A stretch of 64,000 nt of DNA from Microbacterium flavum (lineage in GTDB: Bacteria > Actinomycetota > Actinomycetes > Actinomycetales > Microbacteriaceae). The stretch spans positions 62,001-126,000 of the forward strand of contig NZ_JAFLHG010000011.1 of the NCBI RefSeq assembly GCF_018717645.1, written 5' to 3'. This document shows positions 9,155-16,686 of the stretch, piece by piece. The translations under genes were made by a program, and so were the position numbers. Within the stretch, counting starts at the first letter, position 1, and each line of letters starts with the position of its first letter. The notes under the pieces are model-generated. The model did not search any database, had not been told where the DNA came from, and saw only the letters and a program-made list of their open reading frames with translations.

Positions 9155-9537
9155 GAGCGACCCGCCCATTTCACGTAGACCGCGCCGTCGCGCACGGTGG
9201 TCGGCCACGACCGCAGATGTGCGGGCTCCTTGCCCTGCGCGTCCACACACGCCCCGGTGCGCAGATGGAAGACCTGCTTGAACATGGGGGAGGCGACCGT
9301 GGGGGCATCCTGTCTCGTGCCGACGATGCCGCGGGAGATGACGTGCGCGCCGCTGAAGGGATCGAGGTTGCTCACGGCGAAGACGCGGCCGCTGTGCAGG
9401 AGGAAGAGCGCGACCTGGGTGTCATGCACGAGGGCCGCCCGCCCGCGCTCGATCTCGAGGTCGCCCAGCGCGCAGATGCGGATCCACGCCTCGGCTCCGG
9501 CCGCCTCCGGGGGTGCCGTCGCATCCGTGAGGGTCAC
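9151..9537 (-). CDS. nirD: Nitrite reductase [NAD(P)H] small subunit NirD
   Basis: NirD is the 128-residue partner of NirB in cytoplasmic siroheme nitrite reductase. It has a Rieske-like fold with the family motif NLDPFSGAHVISRGIVG and the segment ASPMFKQVFHLRTG. Rieske cluster ligands are absent, as usual for NirD. The GTG start overlaps the nirB stop by 4 nt (GTGA) and its own stop overlaps the cobA start the same way, so these genes are probably translated in a coupled manner. Longer readings of this frame run antisense-like through nirB and are not coding. Confidence 0.95.
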   Translation of the reverse strand: MTLTDATAPPEAAGAEAWIRICALGDLEIERGRAALVHDTQVALFLLHSGRVFAVSNLDPFSGAHVISRGIVGTRQDAPTVASPMFKQVFHLRTGACVDAQGKEPAHLRSWPTTVRDGAVYVKWAGRS

Positions 9538-12221
9538 CGTCGCACCTCCAGGGTGGTGCCGGCGATCAGAACCCGGGGGTCGTCGCGCTCGGCATCGGTG
9601 GCCGGCCGGGGCTGCCCGCGTTCGACCGTGTAGGCCAGGGATGGATCGGGAGTGGTGGGGGCGTTCACGAACGACGCGAACCGGCGGAGCTTGTCGGGGT
9701 CGTCGAGGGTCGCCTTCCACTCGTCTTCGTAGTTCGCCACGTGCAGGGCCATCGCGCGATCGAGGTCCTCGCAGATGCCCAGACTGTCCTCGAAGACCAC
9801 GGCGCGCAGCGCCTCGACGCCGCCCTCCATGTCCTGGAACCAGGGTGCGGTGCGCTGCAGGCGATCCGCCGTGAAGATGTAGTACATCAGGAAGCGGTCG
9901 ATCGCCTGCAGGAGCTCCGCGTCGCTGAGCCCTTCGGCGAACAGGACCGCATGCCGCGGGGTGAACCCGCCGTTGCCGCCCACGTACATGTTCCACCCGG
10001 ACTCCGTGGCGATCACGCCGACGTCCTTTCCCCGGGCCTCGGCGCACTCGCGTGCGCAGCCCGATACGCCGAGCTTGATCTTGTGGGGCGAGCGCAGGCC
10101 GCGGTAGCGCAGCTCGAGCTGCACCGCCATCCCCACCGAGTCCTGCACGCCGTAGCGGCACCAGGTCGACCCGACGCACGACTTCACGGTGCGCAACGAC
10201 TTCCCGTACGCGTGGCCGGACTCGAAGCCGGCATCCACGAGTCGCTTCCAGATCTCGGGGAGCTGCTCGAGGCGCGCTCCGAACATGTCGATGCGCTGGC
10301 CGCCGGTGATCTTCGTGTAGAGGCCGTAGTCCTGGGCGACCTGCCCGATCACGAGGAGCCCCTCGGGGGTGATCTCGCCGCCGGCGATACGCGGCACGAC
10401 GGAGTAGCTGCCGTCCTTCTGGAGGTTCGCCATGACGTGGTCGTTCGTATCCTGCAATGCGGCGTTCTCGCCATCCAGCACGTGTCCGCCGACGAGCGTC
10501 GACAGGATGCTGGCCAGCGCCGGCTTGCAGATGTCGCAACCGCGGCCGACCCCGAAGCGCTCGATGACGGCGCTGAACGTGGTGAGACCCGACACCCGAA
10601 CGGCGTCGAAGAGCTGACGGCGCGACATGTCGAAGTGCTCGCACAGCGCGGTGCTGAGCACGGCACCCGACTTGGCGAGCTCCGCACCGACGAGCTTTTT
10701 CACCATCGTCACGCATGAACCGCACGCCGCTCCCGCCTTCGTGCACGCCTTCACGGATGCCACGTCGGTGCAGCCCTGTTCGCCGACCGCGTGCCGGATC
10801 GCGCCCCCGGTGACGCTGTTGCACGAGCACACGAGCGCCGCATCGGGGAGATCGCCGGTCGGAGCTTCCACGCCATCGGCGGGGATGAGGTAGGCGACCG
10901 GGTCGCCTCCCAGCGGACCGCCCACGAGCGGACGCAGCGCGCCGTACGCGGAGGCATCTCCGACGAGGATGCCGCCGAGCAGCGTCTTGGCATCGTCGGA
11001 GACGACGAGCTTCTTGTAGACCCCGGCCACGGGGTCGACATACACCACATCGAGAGCTCCGGGGGTGGCGGCGAACGCATCGCCGAAGCTCGCCACATCG
11101 ACACCGGAGAGCTTGAGCTTCGTCGACAGGTCGTAGCCGGGGAAGAACGCCTCCCCGCCGAGCAGCCGCGTGGCGGCGACCTCGGCCATGGCGTAGCCGG
11201 GGGCGACCAGCCCCACGCACGCGCCGTCGAAGTTCGCCACCTCGCCGATCGCGAAGATGCACGGATCCGAGGTCTGGCAGGCCTGATCGATCAGCACGCC
11301 GCCGCGAGGGTGCACGTCCAGCCGCGCGGTCCGGGCGAGCTCGTCGCGCGGTCGGACTCCGACGGTGAACACGACGACATCGGTGCGCTCCCACGAGCCG
11401 TCGCGGAACTCCAGGCCGGCGACCCGCCCGCTCCTGTCGGCATCGAGACGCGTGGTGCTCGTGCCGGTCTTGACTGCGATGCCCTTCGCCTCGATGAGAC
11501 GCCGGAGCGCCGTCCCCCCCTGGAGATCGAGCTGTGCCGACATCAGCCGGTCGCTGGACTGCACGACCGTGCACTCCACATCGAGCCCCTGCAGCGCTCC
11601 GGCCGCTTCGAGGCCGAGGAGTCCTCCGCCGATCACCATGCCCGTGAGGGGACGCCCGAGTTCGTGCGCGCGCAGCTCGACGAAGGAACGCAGGGCCTCG
11701 ACGTCGTCGAGGGTGCGGTAGACGAAGCATCCGTCGAGCCCGAACCCCTCCACCGCCAGGCGCGCCGCGTACGAACCGGTGGCCAGCACGAGGCGGTCGT
11801 AGGCGATGCTCGTGTCGGCGTCCGTGGTGACCCGCCGCGCCTCGCGATCGATGCGCGACACGGTGCGCCCCCGGAGGAAGCGCACTCGGGGGTCGGAGAG
11901 CGGAGCGGCGTCCAGCGACAGCTCGTCGGCGGTGGCGCCGCCGAAGAAGCCGGTCAGCCCGACGCGATCGTACGGGTGTCGGTCCTCCTCGCCGATCACG
12001 GTGACCTGCCAGGTCTCGTCTGCCCGCGCGAGCAGGCTCTCGACGAAGCGATGCGCCACCATGCCTGCGCCGACCACGACGATGTGGGGACCGCGACGCA
12101 CGCTCTCGAGCATGCCGTCACCATACGGCGCGGTTGTTGCGCGGGCGTCAGGGCTGTGTTTCGGGCGATCGACGGATGCCCCGCGGGAGCTGCCCGGGGT
12201 CGTCGGTGGGGTTTCGGTCAT
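9534..12221 (-). CDS. nirB: Nitrite reductase [NAD(P)H] large subunit NirB
   Basis: NirB reduces nitrite to ammonium with six electrons from NAD(P)H. The 895-residue chain has an N-terminal FAD/NAD(P)H reductase (VVVGAGMVAHRF near 48, second dinucleotide site GGGLLGLEAAG near 198). A BFD-like [2Fe-2S] domain follows with C465, C467, C500 and C503. Two siroheme reductase repeats come next, with the [4Fe-4S]-siroheme cysteines C682, C688, C722 and C726. The ATG start has an AGGAGAGG site; it gives a 36-residue extension before a second Met at 37, the alternative start. It is the first gene of nirB-nirD-cobA-nnaR. Confidence 0.96.
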   Translation of the reverse strand: MTETPPTTPGSSRGASVDRPKHSPDARATTAPYGDGMLESVRRGPHIVVVGAGMVAHRFVESLLARADETWQVTVIGEEDRHPYDRVGLTGFFGGATADELSLDAAPLSDPRVRFLRGRTVSRIDREARRVTTDADTSIAYDRLVLATGSYAARLAVEGFGLDGCFVYRTLDDVEALRSFVELRAHELGRPLTGMVIGGGLLGLEAAGALQGLDVECTVVQSSDRLMSAQLDLQGGTALRRLIEAKGIAVKTGTSTTRLDADRSGRVAGLEFRDGSWERTDVVVFTVGVRPRDELARTARLDVHPRGGVLIDQACQTSDPCIFAIGEVANFDGACVGLVAPGYAMAEVAATRLLGGEAFFPGYDLSTKLKLSGVDVASFGDAFAATPGALDVVYVDPVAGVYKKLVVSDDAKTLLGGILVGDASAYGALRPLVGGPLGGDPVAYLIPADGVEAPTGDLPDAALVCSCNSVTGGAIRHAVGEQGCTDVASVKACTKAGAACGSCVTMVKKLVGAELAKSGAVLSTALCEHFDMSRRQLFDAVRVSGLTTFSAVIERFGVGRGCDICKPALASILSTLVGGHVLDGENAALQDTNDHVMANLQKDGSYSVVPRIAGGEITPEGLLVIGQVAQDYGLYTKITGGQRIDMFGARLEQLPEIWKRLVDAGFESGHAYGKSLRTVKSCVGSTWCRYGVQDSVGMAVQLELRYRGLRSPHKIKLGVSGCARECAEARGKDVGVIATESGWNMYVGGNGGFTPRHAVLFAEGLSDAELLQAIDRFLMYYIFTADRLQRTAPWFQDMEGGVEALRAVVFEDSLGICEDLDRAMALHVANYEDEWKATLDDPDKLRRFASFVNAPTTPDPSLAYTVERGQPRPATDAERDDPRVLIAGTTLEVRR

Positions 12222-12263
12222 GACCTCTCCTGCCGCCTGGTCTCTTCTGGACGTAGCGGCGAG

Positions 12264-12306
12264 GTTACGAGGACGGTGTTTCGCGCCTCCGCAGAGTTCG
12301 GTTACC
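12264..12306 (-). promoter_or_regulatory. Candidate nitrogen operator upstream of nirB
   Basis: Blocks GTTACG (12264), GTGTTTCG (12276) and GTTACC (12301) on the plus strand reproduce the spacing of the narK upstream blocks exactly. The element lies 43-85 nt before the nirB ATG, a normal place for an activator site. Confidence 0.55.
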
Positions 12307-12401
12307 CCGGTCGAACGTTTCCCTCACACCGACATCCGCGAGGTTGTGAGGCGCAGGCGCCGTGCAGGTGATCCGCGTGGTCGACCTGCGGGAATCGGCG
12401 G

Positions 12402-13184
12402 TCAGGCGACGCCGAGGAACGACCGGTCGGTGAGGATCAGGGGACCGTCCTCGGTGATCGCGACGGTGTGCTCGGCGTGGGCGCCGCGCGAGCCGTCCGC
12501 GCTGCGCAGGGTCCAGCCGTCGGGGTCGGTCACGAGCTCGTCCGTGCTCTGCAGGAACCACGGCTCGAGCGCGATCACGAGCCCCGGCCGCAGCGGGTAC
12601 CCGCGGTTCGGCTTGCCGTCGTTGGGGACGTGGGGGTCGCCGTGCATCGTGCGGCCGACGCCGTGGCCGCCGAAGTCGGTGTTGATCGAATAGCCGTCTG
12701 CCCGCGCGACCTCGGCGACCGCGTGCGAGATGTCCCCGATCCGGCCGCCCGTGACAGCCGCGCCGATCGCGGCATCCAGCGCACGCTCGGTCATGTCGAT
12801 GAGCGCAAGGTCCTCGTCGCGGGGGGACCCGACCACGAACGACACGGCGGAGTCCGCGACCCACCCGTCGACCGAGACCGCGAAGTCCAGCGAGACGAGG
12901 TCGCCGTCGCGCAGCGTGTAGTCGTGGGGGAGTCCGTGGAGCACGGCGTCGTTGATCGACGTGCAGATCACCTTCCCGAAGGGGCTGGCGCCGAAGGAGG
13001 GGTGGTAATCGATGTAGCAGGATTCGGCGCCGGCCTTGCGGATCATCTCGTGGGCCCGCTTGTCGATCGACAGCAGGTTCGTTCCCACCTTGGTGTCGTC
13101 GCGCAACGTGGCGAGCACCTCCGCGACGAAACGGCCCGCGGGTCGCATCGCATCGATCTCGGACGGGGTGCGCAGCTCGATCAT
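12402..13184 (-). CDS. map: Type I methionine aminopeptidase
   Basis: The enzyme removes the initiator Met from new proteins in the cytoplasm. The 260-residue product has the pita-bread fold with all expected residues: H83, metal ligands D100, D111, H174, E207 and E238. The ATG is preceded by GAAAGGAT; an upstream GTG would add 18 unconserved residues. No SH3-type N-terminal extension is present. It is not in its common secY-adk-map setting but upstream of the nir operon in the same direction, 180 nt away, so it is probably independent of nitrogen control. Confidence 0.95.
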   Translation of the reverse strand: MIELRTPSEIDAMRPAGRFVAEVLATLRDDTKVGTNLLSIDKRAHEMIRKAGAESCYIDYHPSFGASPFGKVICTSINDAVLHGLPHDYTLRDGDLVSLDFAVSVDGWVADSAVSFVVGSPRDEDLALIDMTERALDAAIGAAVTGGRIGDISHAVAEVARADGYSINTDFGGHGVGRTMHGDPHVPNDGKPNRGYPLRPGLVIALEPWFLQSTDELVTDPDGWTLRSADGSRGAHAEHTVAITEDGPLILTDRSFLGVA

Positions 13185-13223
13185 CGTGATCCTTTCCTCA
13201 GGTTCCATTGTGGCGGGTCGGCG

Positions 13224-13229
13224 TACCAT
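13224..13229 (+). promoter_or_regulatory. -10 box for the 13237 membrane protein gene
   Basis: TACCAT ends 7 nt before the ATG, fitting the leaderless promoter pattern of this window. Confidence 0.5.
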
Positions 13230-13236
13230 CGAGGAC

Positions 13237-13749
13237 ATGGCACTGCACGAGATGTTCTGGCTTCGTCGGGGGTTCTACCGCTGGCTGATCCCGGCGGCGT
13301 TCGTCCTGCCGCTTTGGCTGTTCGTCGGGTGGATCGTCTTCGGTGCCAACCCGCTGTCGCTCCTGTGGGTGCTGCTGTCGGCCCCGATCGTCTTCGTCGG
13401 CCAGCTGGTGCTCACCCTGCTCGTTCGCGCGCGTGGCACCGCCCGCGCCGAGCGCGCCGTCTCGTGGCCCGACCTCGGGCTCATCGGCGGCTGGAACGTC
13501 CTCGTCATCGCTCTTGGCGTGTTCTCGAACCCGTGGTGGTGGGCGCTGTTCTTCCTCACCATCGTCGTCGGGATCGGAGCGCTCTGGTCCACGCTCTCCC
13601 AGCTGTGGCGCGAAGCGCGGCCCAGCCGCCTCGTGATGCACACCGCCGAGGGCATCGGCTACGTCCCGGCTCCGTCGCAGGAGTCGGCCCCCCGGGCGGA
13701 TGCCGAGGTCATCGTCATCCGTGAGAAGGGCGCCGGCCCCGTCGGCTGA
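13237..13749 (+). CDS. Conserved-looking small integral membrane protein, function unknown
   Basis: I do not recognise this 170-residue protein. It has about four hydrophobic segments arranged in two pairs: residues about 15-37 and 42-62, then about 85-103 and 104-122. A basic Arg-rich loop lies between the pairs and a charged tail of about 45 residues follows. The first 15 residues (MALHEMFWLRRGFYR) look cytoplasmic. It is divergent from map, has its own -10 box and is followed by an intrinsic terminator, so it is probably monocistronic. Confidence 0.75.
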   Translation: MALHEMFWLRRGFYRWLIPAAFVLPLWLFVGWIVFGANPLSLLWVLLSAPIVFVGQLVLTLLVRARGTARAERAVSWPDLGLIGGWNVLVIALGVFSNPWWWALFFLTIVVGIGALWSTLSQLWREARPSRLVMHTAEGIGYVPAPSQESAPRADAEVIVIREKGAGPVG

Positions 13750-13753
13750 CCGC

Positions 13754-13773
13754 CGCGGCCCTCGCCGCGTTTT
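13754..13773 (+). terminator. Intrinsic terminator after the 13237 gene
   Basis: CGCGGC, a CCTC tetraloop and GCCGCG form a perfect 6-bp hairpin followed directly by TTTT, just after the stop codon. Confidence 0.65.
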
Positions 13774-13794
13774 GGCCCCGGGCGCCCGGCATGG

Positions 13795-13927
13795 CAGAAT
13801 GGATGTTTGTGCCCGATGAAGGCTCTGCCTCAGGGGAGCACGGCGATGCCTGGCGTCGCTGCGGGCACACCTCACCTTTCCAACTCATCTCGCGATCGAC
13901 CTGTGGCGGTCGCAGGAAGTGACGATC
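13795..13927 (+). promoter_or_regulatory. Promoter and untranslated leader of rplS
   Basis: CAGAAT (13795-13800) is the best -10 candidate. It would give a leader of about 120 nt before the rplS Shine-Dalgarno AGGAAG (13914-13919). Ribosomal protein leaders often mediate autoregulation, but I could not draw a convincing conserved structure here. It indicates that rplS is transcribed separately from trmD. Confidence 0.45.
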
Positions 13928-14275
13928 ATGCAGATCCTCGACTCCGTCGACGCGGCATCTCTCCGCTCCGACATTCCCGCCTTCGGCCCCGGTGACACCG
14001 TCAAGGTGCACGTCAACATCACCGAGGGCAGCCGCTCCCGCGTCCAGGTCTTCCAGGGCGTCGTCATCGGTCGCTCGGGCGACGGCGTGCGCGAGACCTT
14101 CACGGTCCGCAAGATCAGCTTCCAGGTGGGCGTCGAGCGCACCTTCCCGGTGCACTCCCCGGTGATCGACCACATCGAGGTCGTCACGCGCGGTGACGTG
14201 CGCCGCGCGAAGCTGTACTACCTGCGCGAGCTCCGTGGCAAGAAGGCCAAGATCAAGGAGAAGCGCGGCAACTGA
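13928..14275 (+). CDS. rplS: Large ribosomal subunit protein bL19
   Basis: L19 lies at the 30S-50S interface. The 115-residue product has normal length and family motifs: [28 protein letters not shown] and [11 protein letters not shown], with a basic C-terminus. An upstream GTG three codons earlier overlaps the Shine-Dalgarno, so the ATG with 8-nt spacing is chosen. Normally trmD directly precedes it; here the nnaR-cobA-nirD-nirB operon, map and a membrane protein gene intervene. A strong terminator follows. Confidence 0.97.
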   Translation: MQILDSVDAASLRSDIPAFGPGDTVKVHVNITEGSRSRVQVFQGVVIGRSGDGVRETFTVRKISFQVGVERTFPVHSPVIDHIEVVTRGDVRRAKLYYLRELRGKKAKIKEKRGN

Positions 14276-14290
14276 CGCGCCTCGCATCAG

Positions 14291-14326
14291 AAAGCCCCGG
14301 ACCGGCCGAGCCGTCCGGGGCTTTTT
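14291..14326 (+). terminator. Intrinsic terminator after rplS
   Basis: A 10-bp stem (AAGCCCCGGA with TCCGGGGCTT) encloses a GC-rich loop and ends in a TTTTT run. Confidence 0.9.
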
Positions 14327-14445
14327 GCGTCCGCCGCGTCATCGTGGGCCGCCGAGGGGCGCGGCGCGGCACGTGGGGGCGCGCGGATGTGCGAACCTTG
14401 TGGGGGCGCGCGCCGAGCCGCGGCGCGCCGGCGAGAAGGACGTGC

Positions 14446-15216
14446 ATGACCTCCGACAACGTGGCCGCGCCCGGGGTCCCCGAGACCGGTCTGCTCCGGC
14501 GCCGACGCCGGCGGGGGATCTGGCCCCTCCTGCGCGACATCCTCATCATCGTGGTCGTCGCCGTCCTCGTCTCCTTCGTCATCAAGACGTTCTTCGTCCG
14601 CTCCTTCTACATCCCGTCGGGATCGATGGAGCAGACCCTCCTCGTGAAGGACCGCATCCTCGTCGACGAGCTGACGCCTCGGTTCGGGGGCTATCAGCGC
14701 GGCGACGTCGTCGTCTTCCGCGACCCCGGCGGCTGGCTTCCGGTGACGGTCTCCCCGCCGCGGCCGCCCCTCGTCGAGGCATCCGACTGGCTCCTGTCGA
14801 TCGTGGGGATCTCCGCGCCGGACAGCGAGGATCACCTCATCAAGCGCATCATCGGCGTCGGCGGCGATCATGTCGTCTGCTGCAATGCGCTCGGACAGGT
14901 GACCGTCAACGGCACCCCGATCGATGAGACCTCCTATCTGGACCTCGCGGAGGGGCAGAGCGCTCCCCAGGTGGTGCCGTACGACGTGACCGTCCCCGAC
15001 GGCTCCCTCTGGGTGCTGGGCGACAACCGCGATCACTCCAAGGACTCGCGCTACAACGTCGAGCAGCCCTCGCGCGGATTCGTTCCCCTCGACAACGTCG
15101 TCGGGCGTGCCTTCCTCATCACCTGGCCGTTCCCGAGGTTCGGTCTGATCGACTTCCACCACGACGTCTTCGCGGGCGTTCCCGCCGGGTCCGCGGCTCG
15201 TGGCGGCGCGGGCTGA
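14446..15216 (+). CDS. lepB: Signal peptidase I
   Basis: LepB cleaves signal peptides from exported proteins at the outer face of the membrane. The 256-residue protein has one N-terminal membrane anchor (residues about 29-48), nucleophile S60 in the PSGSM box and general base K133 (HLIKRIIGVGGD). The GDNRDHSKDSR box lies further on. The N-terminal cytoplasmic tail is rich in Arg. The ATG is preceded by AGAAGGA; an upstream start would add 34 low-complexity residues. The stop overlaps the rnhB start by one base (TGATG), giving a lepB-rnhB operon. Confidence 0.96.
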   Translation: MTSDNVAAPGVPETGLLRRRRRRGIWPLLRDILIIVVVAVLVSFVIKTFFVRSFYIPSGSMEQTLLVKDRILVDELTPRFGGYQRGDVVVFRDPGGWLPVTVSPPRPPLVEASDWLLSIVGISAPDSEDHLIKRIIGVGGDHVVCCNALGQVTVNGTPIDETSYLDLAEGQSAPQVVPYDVTVPDGSLWVLGDNRDHSKDSRYNVEQPSRGFVPLDNVVGRAFLITWPFPRFGLIDFHHDVFAGVPAGSAARGGAG

Positions 15217-15875
15217 TGGCCGTCATCACGCCGCGGCTCACGGTGGAGCGCGCTCTGCTCCGCGAGCACACGCTCGTCATCGCGTGCGACGAGGTCGGGC
15301 GTGGCGCGCTGGCGGGCCCGGTCGCCGTCGGCGCCGTCGTGATGGATGCCGCGCACGCGCGTCGCCGGGTGCCGGAGGGCCTTCGCGACTCGAAGCTCGT
15401 CGCGGAGCATCGCCGCCCCGAGGTGGCCGCGCGGGCCGCCGCCTGGGTGTCTGCGTCAGCGGTCGGCTGGTCCTCGCCGGCCGAGATCGACGAGGTGGGG
15501 ATCATCCGGGCCCTGGGGCTCGCCGCGCTCCGCGCGATCGCCGACCTCCGCGCGTCCGGAGTGGCGCCCGAGGAGGCGATCGTGATCCTCGACGGCAATC
15601 ACGACTACATCACCCCCGCGGGAGGCGCCGGCCTGCGCGTGCGTCCGATCATCAAAGCCGACCGCGACTGCGCGTCGGCGGCCGCGGCATCCGTCCTGGC
15701 GAAGGTGGCCCGGGACGAGGTGATGGTGGGTCTCCACGACGCGCATCCGCACTACCGCTGGGAGCGGAACAAGGGCTACGCGAGCGCGGAGCACCGGGCG
15801 GCGATCCGATCGCACGGGCTGAGCCCGCAGCATCGCGCGTCGTGGGCGATCGCCGACGCGCCGACGCTCTTCTGA
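15216..15875 (+). CDS. rnhB: Ribonuclease HII
   Basis: RNase HII nicks RNA-DNA hybrids at misincorporated ribonucleotides. The 219-residue product has the DEVGRG box (D25, E26), D126 in LDGNHDY and D149 in IIKADRD, the expected metal-binding set. The SAAAASVLAKVARD helix and the C-terminal NKGY segment are also family features. Its start overlaps the lepB stop by one base, so it is translationally coupled to lepB. Confidence 0.96.
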   Translation: MAVITPRLTVERALLREHTLVIACDEVGRGALAGPVAVGAVVMDAAHARRRVPEGLRDSKLVAEHRRPEVAARAAAWVSASAVGWSSPAEIDEVGIIRALGLAALRAIADLRASGVAPEEAIVILDGNHDYITPAGGAGLRVRPIIKADRDCASAAAASVLAKVARDEVMVGLHDAHPHYRWERNKGYASAEHRAAIRSHGLSPQHRASWAIADAPTLF

Positions 15876-15883
15876 CGCCCGCC

Positions 15884-15889
15884 TAGACT
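15884..15889 (+). promoter_or_regulatory. -10 box for the DUF2469 gene
   Basis: TAGACT lies 9 nt before the ATG, with a GGAG just between them. The promoter separates this gene from rnhB. Confidence 0.6.
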
Positions 15890-15898
15890 GGAGTCACC

Positions 15899-16222
15899 AT
15901 GGATGACGAAGTCTTCGAGGATTACGACCGCGAGCTCGAACTGGCCCTGTACAAGGAGTACCGCGACGTCGTGTCGCAGTTCCAATACGTCATCGAGACC
16001 GAGCGGCGCTTCTATCTCGCCAACGATGTCAACGTGGTCCGCCGCGACACCGAGCACGACTTCTACTTCGAGATCTCGATGACGGACGTCTGGGTGTGGG
16101 ACATCTACCGGGCGGACCGCTTCGTGAAGTCGGTGCGCGTGCTCACGTTCAAGGACGTGAACGTGGAGGAGCTTCAGCGTCGAGACTTCCAGCTCCCGGA
16201 GGAGCTGTCGCTCGACTCCTGA
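15899..16222 (+). CDS. DUF2469 family protein
   Basis: This 107-residue acidic cytoplasmic protein belongs to an actinobacterial family of unknown function that usually sits between rnhB and yraN, as here. It begins MDDEVFEDYDRELELALYKEYRDV, typical of the family, and has a Trp-rich stretch (DVWVWDIYR). No catalytic motif is evident. It has its own -10 box. Function cannot be assigned from sequence. Confidence 0.9.
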   Translation: MDDEVFEDYDRELELALYKEYRDVVSQFQYVIETERRFYLANDVNVVRRDTEHDFYFEISMTDVWVWDIYRADRFVKSVRVLTFKDVNVEELQRRDFQLPEELSLDS

Positions 16223-16239
16223 GGTCCGCCATCGCGCCG

Positions 16240-16277
16240 TCCCCAGCGGGCTTCTTCGCGAAACGATCCACAGATCG
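16240..16277 (+). promoter_or_regulatory. Two-part element TCCCCAGCG-N18-TCCACAGATCG upstream of YraN-comM-dprA
   Basis: Left block 16240-16248 and right block 16267-16277 are identical in sequence and spacing to copies at 21654-21691 and 56765-56802. The two blocks share TCCnCAG, a direct repeat with 27-bp period. The right block ends 46 nt before the YraN ATG. Downstream genes comM and dprA act in natural transformation elsewhere. Confidence 0.75.
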
Positions 16278-16323
16278 TTCCGAACCCCCGGCGCGGGCGC
16301 CGTAGCCGGGCACGATTCCCGGT

Positions 16324-16686
16324 ATGGCTCAGAAGGACATCCGCGGACGGGACGGTGAGGAGCGCGCGGCGCGTCATCTGGCCGCGCTCGGGTACACGAT
16401 CCTCGACCGAAACTGGCGGACGGCAGGCGGTGAGCTCGACATCGTCGCCGCCCACGGGGCGGATCTGGTGGTCGTCGAGGTGAAGACTCGACGCACGGAC
16501 GGGTTCGGTCATCCGTTCGAGGCGATCGATGCGCGCAAGCGCGACCGCCTGTGGCGGCTGTCGTGCGCGTGGGCGGCATCCCATCCGGATGCCGCACGGC
16601 GTCGACGCCTGAGGCTGGACGTCATCGGGATCACGGGGGAGGATCCCGCCACCGCCACCGTCGAGCACCTCGAGGACCTCCGGTGA
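16324..16686 (+). CDS. YraN / UPF0102 nuclease-like protein
   Basis: This 120-residue protein belongs to UPF0102, a restriction-endonuclease-like fold. The predicted catalytic residues are present: D39 in GGELDIV, then E52 and K54 in VVEVKTR. No function is firmly established, though the genes often lie beside comM and dprA, as here. The stop overlaps the comM start (GTGA), so YraN, comM and dprA form one operon. No good Shine-Dalgarno precedes the ATG. The conserved two-part element lies 46 nt upstream and probably drives the operon. Confidence 0.92.
   Translation: MAQKDIRGRDGEERAARHLAALGYTILDRNWRTAGGELDIVAAHGADLVVVEVKTRRTDGFGHPFEAIDARKRDRLWRLSCAWAASHPDAARRRRLRLDVIGITGEDPATATVEHLEDLR

Noticed and set aside
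9538..11730. Upstream extension of the nirD frame through nirB
   Set aside because: The extension is a shifted frame of nirB with no motif; the GTG overlapping the nirB stop gives a normal-length NirD.
12264..12306. Full four-site GlnR box upstream of nirB
   Set aside because: Half-site-like words are present but distances (14 and 23 nt) do not fit the 11/22-bp pattern, so only a generic nitrogen-operator call is made.
16266..16277. DnaA boxes (TTATCCACA-like) as the meaning of the TCCACAGATCG blocks
   Set aside because: The conserved right block extends beyond the DnaA consensus and lacks its 5' TT in all three copies, and the paired left block with fixed spacing is unexplained by DnaA.
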